A DNA stretch of 14,193 nt from Kordiimonadaceae bacterium (GTDB lineage Bacteria; Pseudomonadota; Alphaproteobacteria; Sphingomonadales; Kordiimonadaceae). The notes under the pieces were generated by a model. The model was not told the DNA's origin. It saw only the letters and a list, made by a program, of their open reading frames with translations, and did no database searches. This document shows, in pieces, positions 1 to 6,901 of this stretch (the stretch's first letter is position 1; the number at the start of each line of letters is the position of its first letter). The stretch is from the NCBI GenBank assembly GCA_016763495.1, contig JAESTR010000146.1, positions 1 to 14,193 on the forward strand. Direction: 5' to 3'. A program made the position numbers and the translations under genes.

Positions 1-293
1 AGTATGCGACGAGAAAGCTTAGCCAAATAAACAGTGTGAAAATCATAGGCACATCCCCACATAAGAGTGCACTGATTAGTTTTGTGATGGAGCATGCTCA
101 TCCGCACGACATTGGCACGATACTCGACCGCCAAGGCATTGCTGTAAGGGCCGGGCATCACTGTGCTCAGCCGATTATGGATAGGTTTGATATACCAGGG
201 ACTGCACGTGTTAGCTTTGGTGTGTATAATGATAAAGACGATGTAGACCGTTTGGTTGAAGGTCTTAAGAAAGTAATGGACATCTTCGGATGA
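1..293 (+). CDS. sufS: SufS cysteine desulfurase, C-terminal end (5' part outside window)
   Basis: This is the last ~96 codons of a SufS-type (group II) PLP cysteine desulfurase, which takes sulfur from cysteine as an enzyme persulfide for the SUF Fe-S assembly machine. The reading frame is open from base 3 to the edge of the window, so the gene is cut by the window and the GTG at 36 is an internal valine, not the start. The active-site loop is visible: RAGHHCAQPIM, with the persulfide-forming cysteine codon at 162-164, matching the R(A/T)GHHCAxP loop of SufS enzymes. The C-terminal VSFGVYNDKDDVDRLVEGL region is also typical. The TGA stop (291-293) overlaps the start of the next gene, so it is the upstream member of a suf operon. 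Identity is secure; anything about the N-terminal PLP lysine domain is outside the view. Confidence 0.95.
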   Translation, partial: YATRKLSQINSVKIIGTSPHKSALISFVMEHAHPHDIGTILDRQGIAVRAGHHCAQPIMDRFDIPGTARVSFGVYNDKDDVDRLVEGLKKVMDIFG

Positions 294-856
294 TGGATAA
301 CAAAGATAATCGCGATGTTTTGGACGTGAACTCAGACACTTCAAGTGCTGACACCACCAAGTCATACCCTGAAGAAAATATGCCAACACCGGTTGGTGCA
401 CGCCCTGTGGTGAGCCCGCAGGAGGGTGGGTATTTCCTCAATAAATTCCTTGAGCAGGGGAAGGAAGTGGCACCGGCTGAGAGCGCTGAGGTGGCTGATG
501 CCTCAGTTGTTGATGCACCTGAGGTTACGTCCTTGCCACCAGCTGCTAATGCTGAAGAATTGCAAGGGCGTATCGTAGAAGCACTGAAGGAAATATTTGA
601 TCCGGAAATTCCGGTTAATATCTACGAAATGGGCTTGATCTATGACGTTGATGTGGCTGAAGATTTTTCCGTTAATGTCCGCATGACACTGACAACACCA
701 AATTGCCCTGTGGCAGAATCAATGCCCGGCGAAGTGGAAATGAAAGTTGCTTCCGTTGAGGGTGTTAAATCTGTTGATTTGAAGCTTGTGTGGGAACCGG
801 CATGGGACATGAGCCTTATGTCTGATGAAGCCCGCCTTGAACTTGGCTTATTGTAG
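290..856 (+). CDS. sufT: SUF system DUF59/MIP18-family protein SufT
   Basis: A 188-residue protein whose C-terminal half (about residues 90-188) is a DUF59/MIP18 domain: DPEIPVNIYEMGLIYDV at about 104-120 and TLTTPNCPVAESMP at about 133-146, with the conserved cysteine at 139. This is the SufT/PaaD-like protein found in alphaproteobacterial suf operons, thought to help Fe-S cluster maturation or delivery; its exact biochemical role is not settled. Residues 1-88 are an acidic, Ser/Ala/Pro-rich, probably disordered extension that the ~100-residue core family does not need. The ATG at 290 overlaps the sufS stop (ATGA), implying translational coupling; a second ATG at 293 is an equally possible start, and no strong Shine-Dalgarno is visible for either. 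sufA follows 11 bases after its stop. Confidence 0.9.
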   Translation: MMDNKDNRDVLDVNSDTSSADTTKSYPEENMPTPVGARPVVSPQEGGYFLNKFLEQGKEVAPAESAEVADASVVDAPEVTSLPPAANAEELQGRIVEALKEIFDPEIPVNIYEMGLIYDVDVAEDFSVNVRMTLTTPNCPVAESMPGEVEMKVASVEGVKSVDLKLVWEPAWDMSLMSDEARLELGLL

Positions 857-867
857 GGAGTAATATT

Positions 868-1197
868 ATGGCATCTGCAATTACAATAACTGACACAGCC
901 GCTGAGCATATTAAAAGCATGCTTGCGAAAAATGACAAAGCTGTTGGATTGAAGCTTGGTACTGAAACGCACGGTTGCTCAGGCCTTGGCTATACTGTTG
1001 ACTATGTCGAAGAGCCAGCCGACGGTGATGAGCTTGTTGAAGACAAAGGCGTAAAGGTTTTTGTGGACCGCAAAGCGTTGTTGTTTCTCCTTGGTACAGT
1101 GATGGATTGGGAAGACACGATGTTTTCCACAGGCTTTAAATTCAGTAATCCCAATGAAAAAGGCCGTTGCGGGTGCGGTGAAAGCTTTCATGTTTAA
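868..1197 (+). CDS. sufA: SufA/IscA-type iron-sulfur carrier protein
   Basis: A 109-residue A-type Fe-S carrier (HesB/IscA/SufA family, usual length 105-125). The three cluster-binding cysteines are present: Cys37 in THGCSGLGY, and Cys101 and Cys103 in the C-terminal RCGCGESF. It accepts clusters from the SUF scaffold and passes them to apoproteins in the cytoplasm. The ATG at 868 is preceded by GGGAG (856-860) at good spacing, and the gene follows sufT by only 11 bases, so sufS-sufT-sufA are one transcript ended by the terminator at 1227-1255. Whether to call it SufA, IscA or ErpA cannot be decided from sequence alone; operon context favours SufA. Confidence 0.93.
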   Translation: MASAITITDTAAEHIKSMLAKNDKAVGLKLGTETHGCSGLGYTVDYVEEPADGDELVEDKGVKVFVDRKALLFLLGTVMDWEDTMFSTGFKFSNPNEKGRCGCGESFHV

Positions 1198-1226
1198 TAC
1201 CTATTAAGATAGGTAAGACGAACGCA

Positions 1227-1255
1227 AAGGCTCCAAGGAATTGGGGCCTTTTTTT
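1227..1255 (+). terminator. Rho-independent terminator of the suf operon
   Basis: A ten-base-pair stem (1227-1236 with 1241-1250, one G-U wobble) closed by a GGAA loop of the GNRA type (1237-1240) and followed by a T-run ending at 1255. It sits 29 bases after the sufA stop and reads as a textbook intrinsic terminator. Confidence 0.92.
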
Positions 1256-1283
1256 GTGCCTAATAAAGTAGGGCCATAGGGCA

Positions 1284-1317
1284 CTCACTTGACGTGAGGG
1301 CTTCTCAGTTTACCTTG
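1284..1317 (+). promoter_or_regulatory. Possible promoter of the alpha/beta hydrolase gene with overlapping inverted repeat
   Basis: TTGACG at 1289-1294 is a good -35 hexamer; the -10 is weak (TACCTT at 1311-1316, 16-base spacer). The -35 is nested in an inverted repeat CTCAC (1284-1288) / GTGAG (1294-1298), so a dimeric regulator could cover it. The gene lies just after a strong terminator and so needs its own promoter. The hexamers are seen; the function is inferred. Confidence 0.3.
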
Positions 1318-1352
1318 CTTGTTAACGATGCCGGTATTTTGAGGGAGCCACC

Positions 1353-2276
1353 ATGAAGAAAATATTGATAGCCGTACCGATTCTACTTGTTGCCGCGATG
1401 GCATATGTGTTTTTCTTTATGCCGTTGGTCATGATCACTTACGCCCGCGATGCAGAACGCGGTGCAGCTGGCTTAGTTGAAAAATCAATTCAGGTTGGCA
1501 CTCACAATATCAGCTATTTAGAAGGAGGCGAAGGGGAGACCTTGTTGCTGCTCCACGGCTTTGCTGCGGACAAAGATAATTGGGTGCGCTTCTCGAAATA
1601 TTTAAAATCATACCGTATTATAGCGCTGGACCTGCCCGGTTGGGGCGAAAGCGATTATGTTGAAGGGGAAACTTACGGCGTGGCAAACCAAGTGGCGCGC
1701 TTGCAGGAAATCACTAAGGCGCTAGGTTTGAAGAAATACCACGTTGCAGGGAACTCAATGGGCGGCTGGATAGCTGGCGCACTGGCGCACGCTGCCCCGG
1801 AGCAAGTATTATCACTTGGGCTTTTTGACGCTGCTGGCGTGACGACACCTAAGAAAAGCGAGTTTTTGCTGGCACTGGAAAAAGGCGAGAATCTGCTACT
1901 GACGAATAGCCCCGAGGATTTTGACCGTATTTTGGATTTTGTGTTTGTTACACCGCCGGAGATTCCAGGCTCAGTAAAAGCTTATCTTGCTGAGAAAGGT
2001 ACATTGCGCCGATCTCTAAATGAGAAGATTGGCCAAGAGTTAGGCACTAACCTGGTGGCACTGGAGCCACTGCTGCCAGATTTGCAGATGCCTGCTTTTA
2101 TTATTTGGGGCGATACAGACCGAATCATCGATATTTCAGCAATTGATGTAATGAAGCCGTTATTGAAAGACCCAACGGTCATTGTACTAGAAGCCACAGG
2201 CCATGCACCAATGATTGAAAAACCAGAACTTAGCGCCAACCACTATGCTGCCTTTCTGCATACCATATCCCGGTAA
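1353..2276 (+). CDS. Membrane-anchored alpha/beta hydrolase
   Basis: A 307-residue serine hydrolase of the alpha/beta fold. Residues 4-29 form one hydrophobic segment (signal anchor or uncleaved signal peptide), so the catalytic domain probably faces the periplasm. The domain starts near residue 48 and shows the oxyanion-hole HGF (68-70), the nucleophile elbow GNSMGG with Ser135 (codon at 1755), the acid in WGDTDRIID (Asp256, or Asp254) and the base His284 in GHAPMIEKPE, giving a complete triad. The layout resembles lipases and C-C bond hydrolases of the MhpC/BphD-like group, but the substrate cannot be read from the sequence. The ATG at 1353 follows GAGGGAG at normal spacing. It stands alone between two terminators. 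Confidence 0.9.
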   Translation: MKKILIAVPILLVAAMAYVFFFMPLVMITYARDAERGAAGLVEKSIQVGTHNISYLEGGEGETLLLLHGFAADKDNWVRFSKYLKSYRIIALDLPGWGESDYVEGETYGVANQVARLQEITKALGLKKYHVAGNSMGGWIAGALAHAAPEQVLSLGLFDAAGVTTPKKSEFLLALEKGENLLLTNSPEDFDRILDFVFVTPPEIPGSVKAYLAEKGTLRRSLNEKIGQELGTNLVALEPLLPDLQMPAFIIWGDTDRIIDISAIDVMKPLLKDPTVIVLEATGHAPMIEKPELSANHYAAFLHTISR

Positions 2277-2327
2277 TCGGGTTTCGTATGCGTTGATTTT
2301 GCTAGCTTTTTCCTCGTTTTTTAACCG

Positions 2328-2348
2328 CGGGCGCTGTCCGTTTTTTTT
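2328..2348 (+). terminator. Probable terminator after the hydrolase gene
   Basis: A short GC-rich hairpin (CGGGC 2328-2332 with GTCCG 2336-2340, one wobble, three-base loop) runs directly into eight T residues (2341-2348). It lies 52 bases after the hydrolase stop. The stem is only five base pairs, which keeps confidence moderate. Confidence 0.45.
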
Positions 2349-2394
2349 GGGCCTTTGGTCCGGTTTTGGGCCTATGCGACAACAGGTTGGCGGG

Positions 2395-2542
2395 TATAAA
2401 TTTCGTATTTTCCTGAAGTTTATACTTACTTGTGCAGTTTTGCTTGCGAAGCTGTGTGATTTCGGGGTAGAAGGCCGTGCGCGACTGTGCGGCCCTATGG
2501 ACGTACGCTTTTTTTTTAACACGCGTCTAAGGATATTATACA
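2395..2542 (+). promoter_or_regulatory. Leader region of the cold-shock gene with competing hairpins
   Basis: Between the hydrolase terminator and the csp start lie possible -10 elements (TATAAA 2395-2400; TATACT 2421-2426), neither with a clear -35. The downstream leader holds a GC-rich hairpin at 2473-2494 (GGCCG/CGGCC arms extended by wobble pairs, loop CGAC). A second stem, 2487-2491 with 2502-2506, shares bases with it and is followed closely by nine T residues (2509-2517). The ribosome site AAGGA (2529-2533) comes after the T-run. Long structured leaders are known for cspA-type mRNAs; that this one is regulatory is inference. Confidence 0.4.
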
Positions 2543-2752
2543 ATGGCTAACGGCACAGTAAAATGGTTTAATTCTACAAAAGGTTTTGGTTTCATTCAGC
2601 CTGACGATGGCGGGAATGACGTTTTTGTTCACATTAGTGCAGTTGAAGCTGCTGGCCTTCATGGCTTGAACGACGACCAAAAAGTTTCCTACGAAATGGA
2701 AACTGGCCGCGATGGTAAGTCATCTGCAGGAAGCCTTGCGCTGCGCGATTAA
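2543..2752 (+). CDS. Cold-shock domain protein (CspA family)
   Basis: A 69-residue single cold-shock domain, the family's usual length. Both nucleic-acid-binding motifs are intact: RNP1 KGFGFI (13-18) and RNP2 VFVHI (27-31), with the N-terminal GTVKWFN strand. Such proteins bind single-stranded RNA/DNA in the cytoplasm and melt mRNA structure, at low temperature or constitutively depending on the paralogue; which class this is cannot be told. AAGGA at 2529-2533 sits nine bases before the ATG. It is monocistronic, with a long leader and a strong terminator. Confidence 0.95.
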   Translation: MANGTVKWFNSTKGFGFIQPDDGGNDVFVHISAVEAAGLHGLNDDQKVSYEMETGRDGKSSAGSLALRD

Positions 2753-2774
2753 TACGCGAGCGTTTGAAAATAAG

Positions 2775-2804
2775 AAAAGGTCAGCATTTTGCTGGCCTTT
2801 TTTT
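2775..2804 (+). terminator. Rho-independent terminator of the csp gene
   Basis: A twelve-base-pair stem (2775-2786 with 2790-2801, one G-U wobble) with a short T loop, continued by a T-run to 2804. The A-rich 5' flank and U-rich 3' flank are typical of an intrinsic terminator. Confidence 0.92.
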
Positions 2805-2938
2805 GTGCTCAGCCCTTTGTGCCTCCTATTTTTCATGATTGAGCCTGACAGTGATTTTATCTTTTATTCATGGTGCCCATAACAAGCGCTCCGAGGCTTG
2901 CAGGGCATAAAAATGATTAACCGTTAGGTGAGCGCACA

Positions 2939-3127
2939 GTGAAACATCGCTGGTGGCTGTCACTGTACAGGACATCTATGGCATATGATGAGCCAGATAA
3001 CTTCTTCTGGCGAATAGCCATTGATTCAGGTGCACATGGTTTTTTGGGCAACTTATCTTATCCGATTGCCCATTTTTTTGAGATGCTTTGGCGAGAGCTA
3101 TACTGGAAACTGGCTTCGAACAGCTGA
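2939..3127 (+). CDS. Small tryptophan-rich hypothetical protein
   Basis: A 62-residue open frame with five tryptophans and many other aromatics (WW at 5-6, then Trp24, WREL and YWKL near the C-terminus). It has no recognised domain and no clear transmembrane segment, though the C-terminal third could be an amphipathic helix. The start is GTG at 2939, preceded by AGGTGA around 2926-2931. A possible promoter lies upstream (TTGAGC 2839-2844, TTTTAT 2862-2867, 17-base spacer). The TGA stop falls inside the loop of the inverted repeat 3110-3137. It is flanked by the csp terminator and by convergent trhO, so it would be its own unit. The residue makeup is unlike random frame, but it may still be non-coding. 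Confidence 0.4.
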   Translation: MKHRWWLSLYRTSMAYDEPDNFFWRIAIDSGAHGFLGNLSYPIAHFFEMLWRELYWKLASNS

Positions 3128-3137
3128 TTCGAACCAG
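3110..3137. repeat. Inverted repeat, possible bidirectional terminator
   Basis: CTGG(C)TTCGAA at 3110-3120 pairs with TTCGAACCAG at 3128-3137: ten base pairs with one bulged C and a seven-base loop. It lies between the small ORF (+) and trhO (-), where a convergent terminator is expected, and on the minus strand TTT follows the stem. Neither side has a good T-run, so termination is only a possibility. Confidence 0.4.
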
Positions 3138-3185
3138 CAAAAGTATCTATACGCTTCTGGGTATATTGAGTGAATGGCTAAATCG

Positions 3186-4133
3186 TTATTGAAGCGGCAC
3201 TGGTTTTTTACGGATTTTTTCCATGTCGACAGCCAGATGGTCTTCGTTACGAGCATGGGCGAGGTCTATTTGCTTTTGGCGTTCTTTTGACGCCGCTTTT
3301 TTCTCATCAGTGAGGCCATCGTAACAACGCGGGCAGCTCACGCCTTTTTCGAATTTCGGAGATTTTTTATCTTCGTCTGTAATGGGCCAGCGACAACCAT
3401 AGCACTGGTCATAAGGGCCTTCTTTCAGGCCATGCCCGACGGAAATGCGGCTATCAAAAACAAAACACTCGCCTTCCCACAAGCTTTTTTCCTGTGGGAT
3501 TTCTTCCAAGTATTTAAGGATGCCGCCTTCAAGGTGGTACACTTCCTCATACCCTTGTGATTTCATATAGGCAGTGGACTTTTCGCAGCGAATACCACCA
3601 GTGCAGAACATGGCAACTTTAGGCTTTTTCAGCAGGTCTTTATGGTCTTTCTCCCACTGAGGAAAGTCGCGGAAATTGGTAGTTTTTGGGTCAATAGCGC
3701 CTTTGAAGGTGCCAATTTCAACTTCATAGTCATTGCGGGTATCAACCAACACAACATCTGGGTCGCTTATCAGCGCATTCCAGTCTTCTGGTTTGACATA
3801 GCTGCCAACGATGGCGTTTGGGTCTGTGCCCGGCACGCCCATTGTTACGATTTCCTTTTTCAGCCGCACCTTGAGGCGCAGGAAAGGCATTTCGCTGGCC
3901 CAGCTTTCTTTATGCGCTAGCTCGGTAAAATGCTCATCGGCATGCAGGAAATCGAGCAACGCCCGCACACCAGCTTCCGGACCAGCCACCGTGCCGTTGA
4001 TGCCTTCATCAGCCAGCAACAATGTGCCTTTCACGCCGCCTGCCTCGCAAATGTCGATAAGCGGTTGTTGAAGATCTTTGAAATTTGGCAAGCGCACAAA
4101 TTTATAAAGGGCTGCAACGAGAAAGTTAGCCAT
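3186..4133 (-). CDS. trhO: TrhO/YceA-type tRNA uridine(34) hydroxylase (rhodanese-related)
   Basis: A 315-residue member of the UPF0176/TrhO family, which makes 5-hydroxyuridine at U34 of tRNA in an oxygen-dependent reaction. The N-terminal part (about 1-100) holds the acylphosphatase-like family region with [11 protein letters not shown]; the rhodanese domain follows (about 120-215), with Cys177 in the active loop [12 protein letters not shown] and a second cysteine at 183. The C-terminal tail carries CYGC (244-247) and CPRC (267-270), a possible metal site, and a basic end. I chose the ATG at 4133 because AAGGA (4141-4145 on the minus strand) lies seven bases upstream; the longer frame from 4163 has no such site. 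It is transcribed alone from the promoter at 4190-4218. Confidence 0.92.
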   Translation of the reverse strand: MANFLVAALYKFVRLPNFKDLQQPLIDICEAGGVKGTLLLADEGINGTVAGPEAGVRALLDFLHADEHFTELAHKESWASEMPFLRLKVRLKKEIVTMGVPGTDPNAIVGSYVKPEDWNALISDPDVVLVDTRNDYEVEIGTFKGAIDPKTTNFRDFPQWEKDHKDLLKKPKVAMFCTGGIRCEKSTAYMKSQGYEEVYHLEGGILKYLEEIPQEKSLWEGECFVFDSRISVGHGLKEGPYDQCYGCRWPITDEDKKSPKFEKGVSCPRCYDGLTDEKKAASKERQKQIDLAHARNEDHLAVDMEKIRKKPVPLQ

Positions 4134-4189
4134 GGGGTGGTCCTTATTACGCAGGGTCAGCACGTTACCTGTTTAAATCAATTGGCGGT

Positions 4190-4218
4190 CTAATACGTGC
4201 TTTTCGGCGGAAACTCAA
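4190..4218 (-). promoter_or_regulatory. Promoter candidate for trhO
   Basis: On the minus strand TTGAGT (4213-4218) and TATTAG (4190-4195) are separated by exactly 17 bases, each matching four of six consensus positions. It lies 57-85 bases upstream of the trhO ATG, in the gap after hemY. Confidence 0.5.
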
Positions 4219-4289
4219 GGCCTGCAGATGCTGACTCGCGTCTAAGCTTGATGTAAGAGGTGTTGCGTAATTTTACAGATTGCAGCGGT

Positions 4290-5633
4290 TTACATAGTAT
4301 CAGTGATAAGAGCGATTGTGTTGTCGGCCTGAAATGCTTTTGGTGGCATGGTGATATCCCGCTTTTGTTTCCAGTCTGTGGTGTCAAAAGCGTCACAATT
4401 TGTACAGAGCGGTGACCAGCCATGAGGCCGGTGGCCGCAGTCGCTACACTGCCACAAAGCACCGTCCGGCGCATGCTGCAAGGCTGCTTCAATGGGGTCT
4501 GGGTCTTCTTTCAATACATGGGCGAGCGCTAAACGGTACTGCCATGCTTCACGTGTAGGTGATTCTTTGATCAGCTTATCAAGCACAGGCTTAGCCGCAT
4601 CATACTCTGTGGCGTCCATCAGGGCATCGGTGAGCAACAACAGGCTTTCCGGATGGTCTGGCCGGGTTCCAATCAATGTTCGCACACGTTTCAGCCAATC
4701 AGCTTTGCTTTCGCTCAAATCTAATTCTTTGAAAAGTTTGGCGTAAGATGGATGCGGGCCTTGCTTCCATGCTTCTGAGAGTATTTTATGCGCTTTTTTG
4801 GGGCTGCTTTCTGACAGTTCCAGTTGCGCAAGCGCGATGGTTGCTGGAGAAAATTCCGGTCGAAGGGACAGAGTTTTTTTGAAGCCTTTGCGGGCTGCTG
4901 CTCTGTTGCCCTTAAGGGTGCTTTCAGTTGCTTCAGCATAAGCAAGCGCAGCTTGATGCCGTGCGCCTGTGTCCTCGCTTAGTAGCCCTTCTTTGATAAC
5001 TTTTATTAGCGCAGTATTGGCTTCTGCCCAGTTGCCCGCGGCTACCTCAAGCGCGAACAGGGTTTTTAATACCCATGGGCTTTTGCGGTTTTCCTCGAAA
5101 GCGGTGCGTGCCAGCCGCAGTGCCTCGCTTTGGCGGTCGGTACGACGTGCCTCTGCAAGAAGGCCTCTCAAGCCCAGTAAGCGCCCATCTTCTGACTTTT
5201 CCAGCGCAACATACCGCTCAGCTGCAGCCGCGTGGTCTCCGCCTCTCTGTGCGGCTTCTGCAGCGATTAAATGCACCATAGGCTGCGGCGGCAACAGTAC
5301 TTCGGCTTGGCCTATCAAACGTCCCGCAAGTTTGTGGTCGCCTGCTGACAGGGCGACAAGCGACTGGTTAAGCATTTTGAAGCCGCGCGTTTGGCGTTTG
5401 ATAATTTGGTTGCTGCCAAACAAGGGCATTTCGCGGCGTAACCACCCGAATAACCAAACCAGTAAGCCGCTCGTCAAGGCAAGGGATCCTACGATTAGGG
5501 ATAGGCGCGCAAAGTCAGTGTAATAGCGTGTGCCTTGAAAATCGATTGTAACAGCACCAGGGTTATCGGATAGCCAAGCCGCGAGAAACGCGACTACTAA
5601 TATAGCGCCAAACCAAAAGAACAACCTAGTCAC
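4290..5633 (-). CDS. hemY: HemY-like membrane TPR protein with C-terminal zinc ribbon
   Basis: A 447-residue protein of the proteobacterial HemY (HemY_N) family, which despite its name is not protoporphyrinogen oxidase and has no proven enzymatic step in heme synthesis. Two transmembrane segments lie at about 4-21 and 44-64, with a short loop carrying the family motif (LSDNPGAVTIDFQG) between them. A long alpha-helical, TPR-like region runs from about 90 to 385. The end (394-421) has Cys396, Cys399, Cys410 and Cys413 in a CxxC-x10-CxxC pattern, a rubredoxin-like or zinc-ribbon knuckle reminiscent of that in LapB. The start is GTG at 5633, overlapping the upstream stop by four bases (GTGA), so it is coupled to the Mic60-like gene. 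It is the last gene of the operon; no T-rich terminator is seen after it. Confidence 0.88.
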   Translation of the reverse strand: MTRLFFWFGAILVVAFLAAWLSDNPGAVTIDFQGTRYYTDFARLSLIVGSLALTSGLLVWLFGWLRREMPLFGSNQIIKRQTRGFKMLNQSLVALSAGDHKLAGRLIGQAEVLLPPQPMVHLIAAEAAQRGGDHAAAAERYVALEKSEDGRLLGLRGLLAEARRTDRQSEALRLARTAFEENRKSPWVLKTLFALEVAAGNWAEANTALIKVIKEGLLSEDTGARHQAALAYAEATESTLKGNRAAARKGFKKTLSLRPEFSPATIALAQLELSESSPKKAHKILSEAWKQGPHPSYAKLFKELDLSESKADWLKRVRTLIGTRPDHPESLLLLTDALMDATEYDAAKPVLDKLIKESPTREAWQYRLALAHVLKEDPDPIEAALQHAPDGALWQCSDCGHRPHGWSPLCTNCDAFDTTDWKQKRDITMPPKAFQADNTIALITDTM

Positions 5634-6838
5634 TGAGCCGCACCATACGTGTTGGCTGTATTTCCAACGCCTGCGGTCAGTCGGTTCAAGGCGCGTTCAA
5701 CGTCAACAAAAAGGCGGGCATTTTTACGCCAGTCAGCTGTGCCGGAAAAGGCCGCACCCTCAAGGGGTTCCAGTGTTTCCACTGCGCCAGAAACATTGCG
5801 AACCGTAAGGCGCTTTTCAGCGGTGCGGAAAATAGCGTCATTGCCCGTTGCACCAGCATCTGTGCGGCGCACTGTGAACAGGCTACTGAGAAAACCGCCT
5901 TCTTCTTTCTGTGCTGCTTGCAGCGACGCAGCAGCGACTGCTTCGAAGTCCTGCACCAGAGTTTCGTATGGTGTGATGCCAGCTTTGGCGTTTGACAGCA
6001 CACTCAATTCAGCGCCTAATAATTGTTGGTCGAGGGCAGGCAAGGCTGCCATGTCTGTGCGTAAAGCTTCCAGCTCTGGCCCATAGGAAAAACCTTTCAT
6101 GGCAAGATCTTTTATTTTGCCAAGCGCAAGCAATAGGCGGCCCCTCGGGGATGCTTCTATGGCACCAGCCTGTAGCTGTTTGAATGCCTGTTGTAGTGCT
6201 GTGAATTGATCAGCTGTACGATCATTTTCTGCCTTTAATAGAGCCAAGGCGGTTTCATAGTCCGGGCGATGGGCAGTATCTGATATCTTTAACGACGCTA
6301 GTCGTTTTAGGTCTTCGGTTAGCCGCGCTACATCTGTCTGCAAAGCTGATAGACCTTCGGGCGCTAACGCTGGGTCGTTTGTACTCTTTGTGGCACTAGC
6401 AATAACCGCGCGGGCTAAATCACTTTTCAACTGTCCCGTTTGCTCAGCACCTTTGGCAAGGCTGCTTTCATGGTTGGCCAAAATTTCCTGATGTCGCCTT
6501 AACTGCGCTTGTGTGTCAGCTAAAGCCTCTTGTAACGGAACGAGATCTACGGGCCCGTTCTGCATAGTAGGTGTGCTAGGTGCTATCGGGATAAGGCCCA
6601 AATACCGCAAGCCCAACTGTGCGTAAGGTGCTGAAAACAAACCGCCAATGAAGGCTGCAAGAATGGCAGCACTTATCCATCCTGCCTTGGATGCACTCTT
6701 GCTACTGTTTACAGGTGAAGGCGCAGCAAAAGAATCACTTGCCGTCTGCGGTGCGTCACTCTCAATAATTACTTCTGCATCAACAATGTCGCTATTGTTG
6801 GCTGATGTATCTGGTGTTTTTTCGTCCCCATTGGTCAC
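5630..6838 (-). CDS. Mic60/mitofilin-like (HemX-related, COG4223) inner-membrane protein
   Basis: A 402-residue protein with a Ser/Asp-rich cytoplasmic tail (1-50), one transmembrane segment (about 53-73), a Gln/Glu/Leu-rich region likely to form coiled coil (about 98-225) and a C-terminal helical domain with a SLFTVRR element near 319-325 and a final helical stretch resembling mitofilin (about 335-390). This matches the alphaproteobacterial Mic60 homologues, which sit at this place in heme operons and are linked to shaping of inner membranes; the gammaproteobacterial counterpart is called HemX. A role in heme chemistry is unlikely. Start: GTG at 6838, six bases after GAGGGA; no in-frame ATG nearby. 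It begins 63 bases after hemD and overlaps hemY. Assignment rests on architecture and context. Confidence 0.8.
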   Translation of the reverse strand: MTNGDEKTPDTSANNSDIVDAEVIIESDAPQTASDSFAAPSPVNSSKSASKAGWISAAILAAFIGGLFSAPYAQLGLRYLGLIPIAPSTPTMQNGPVDLVPLQEALADTQAQLRRHQEILANHESSLAKGAEQTGQLKSDLARAVIASATKSTNDPALAPEGLSALQTDVARLTEDLKRLASLKISDTAHRPDYETALALLKAENDRTADQFTALQQAFKQLQAGAIEASPRGRLLLALGKIKDLAMKGFSYGPELEALRTDMAALPALDQQLLGAELSVLSNAKAGITPYETLVQDFEAVAAASLQAAQKEEGGFLSSLFTVRRTDAGATGNDAIFRTAEKRLTVRNVSGAVETLEPLEGAAFSGTADWRKNARLFVDVERALNRLTAGVGNTANTYGAAQ

Positions 6839-6901
6839 GGGAAATCCCTCACGCTGGCGCCTTCTGTTGAGGCTTAATGCTATGGCTTACAGCCTATTTA
6901 C

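Noticed and set aside
36..38. GTG at 36 as a gene start
   Set aside because: The frame is open upstream to the window edge and continues as SufS sequence, so this is an internal codon.
2215..2550. 111-codon plus-strand frame across the hydrolase end and csp leader
   Set aside because: It overlaps the hydrolase 3' end, a terminator and the csp ribosome site, and its hydrophobic look comes from T-rich leader DNA.
3115..3137. Minus-strand GGTTCGAATC resembling a tRNA T-arm
   Set aside because: No anticodon arm, D-arm or matching acceptor stem can be built around it; it is explained by the inverted repeat 3110-3137.
4164..4289. Possible small gene or terminator after hemY
   Set aside because: Only the trhO promoter candidate is supportable; no T-rich hairpin follows hemY and the minus-strand frame at 4190-4492 is out of frame with hemY and featureless.
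4969..5523. 184-codon plus-strand frame opposite hemY
   Set aside because: Antisense to a well-supported gene, with Ser/Arg/Pro-rich low-complexity content and no motifs.
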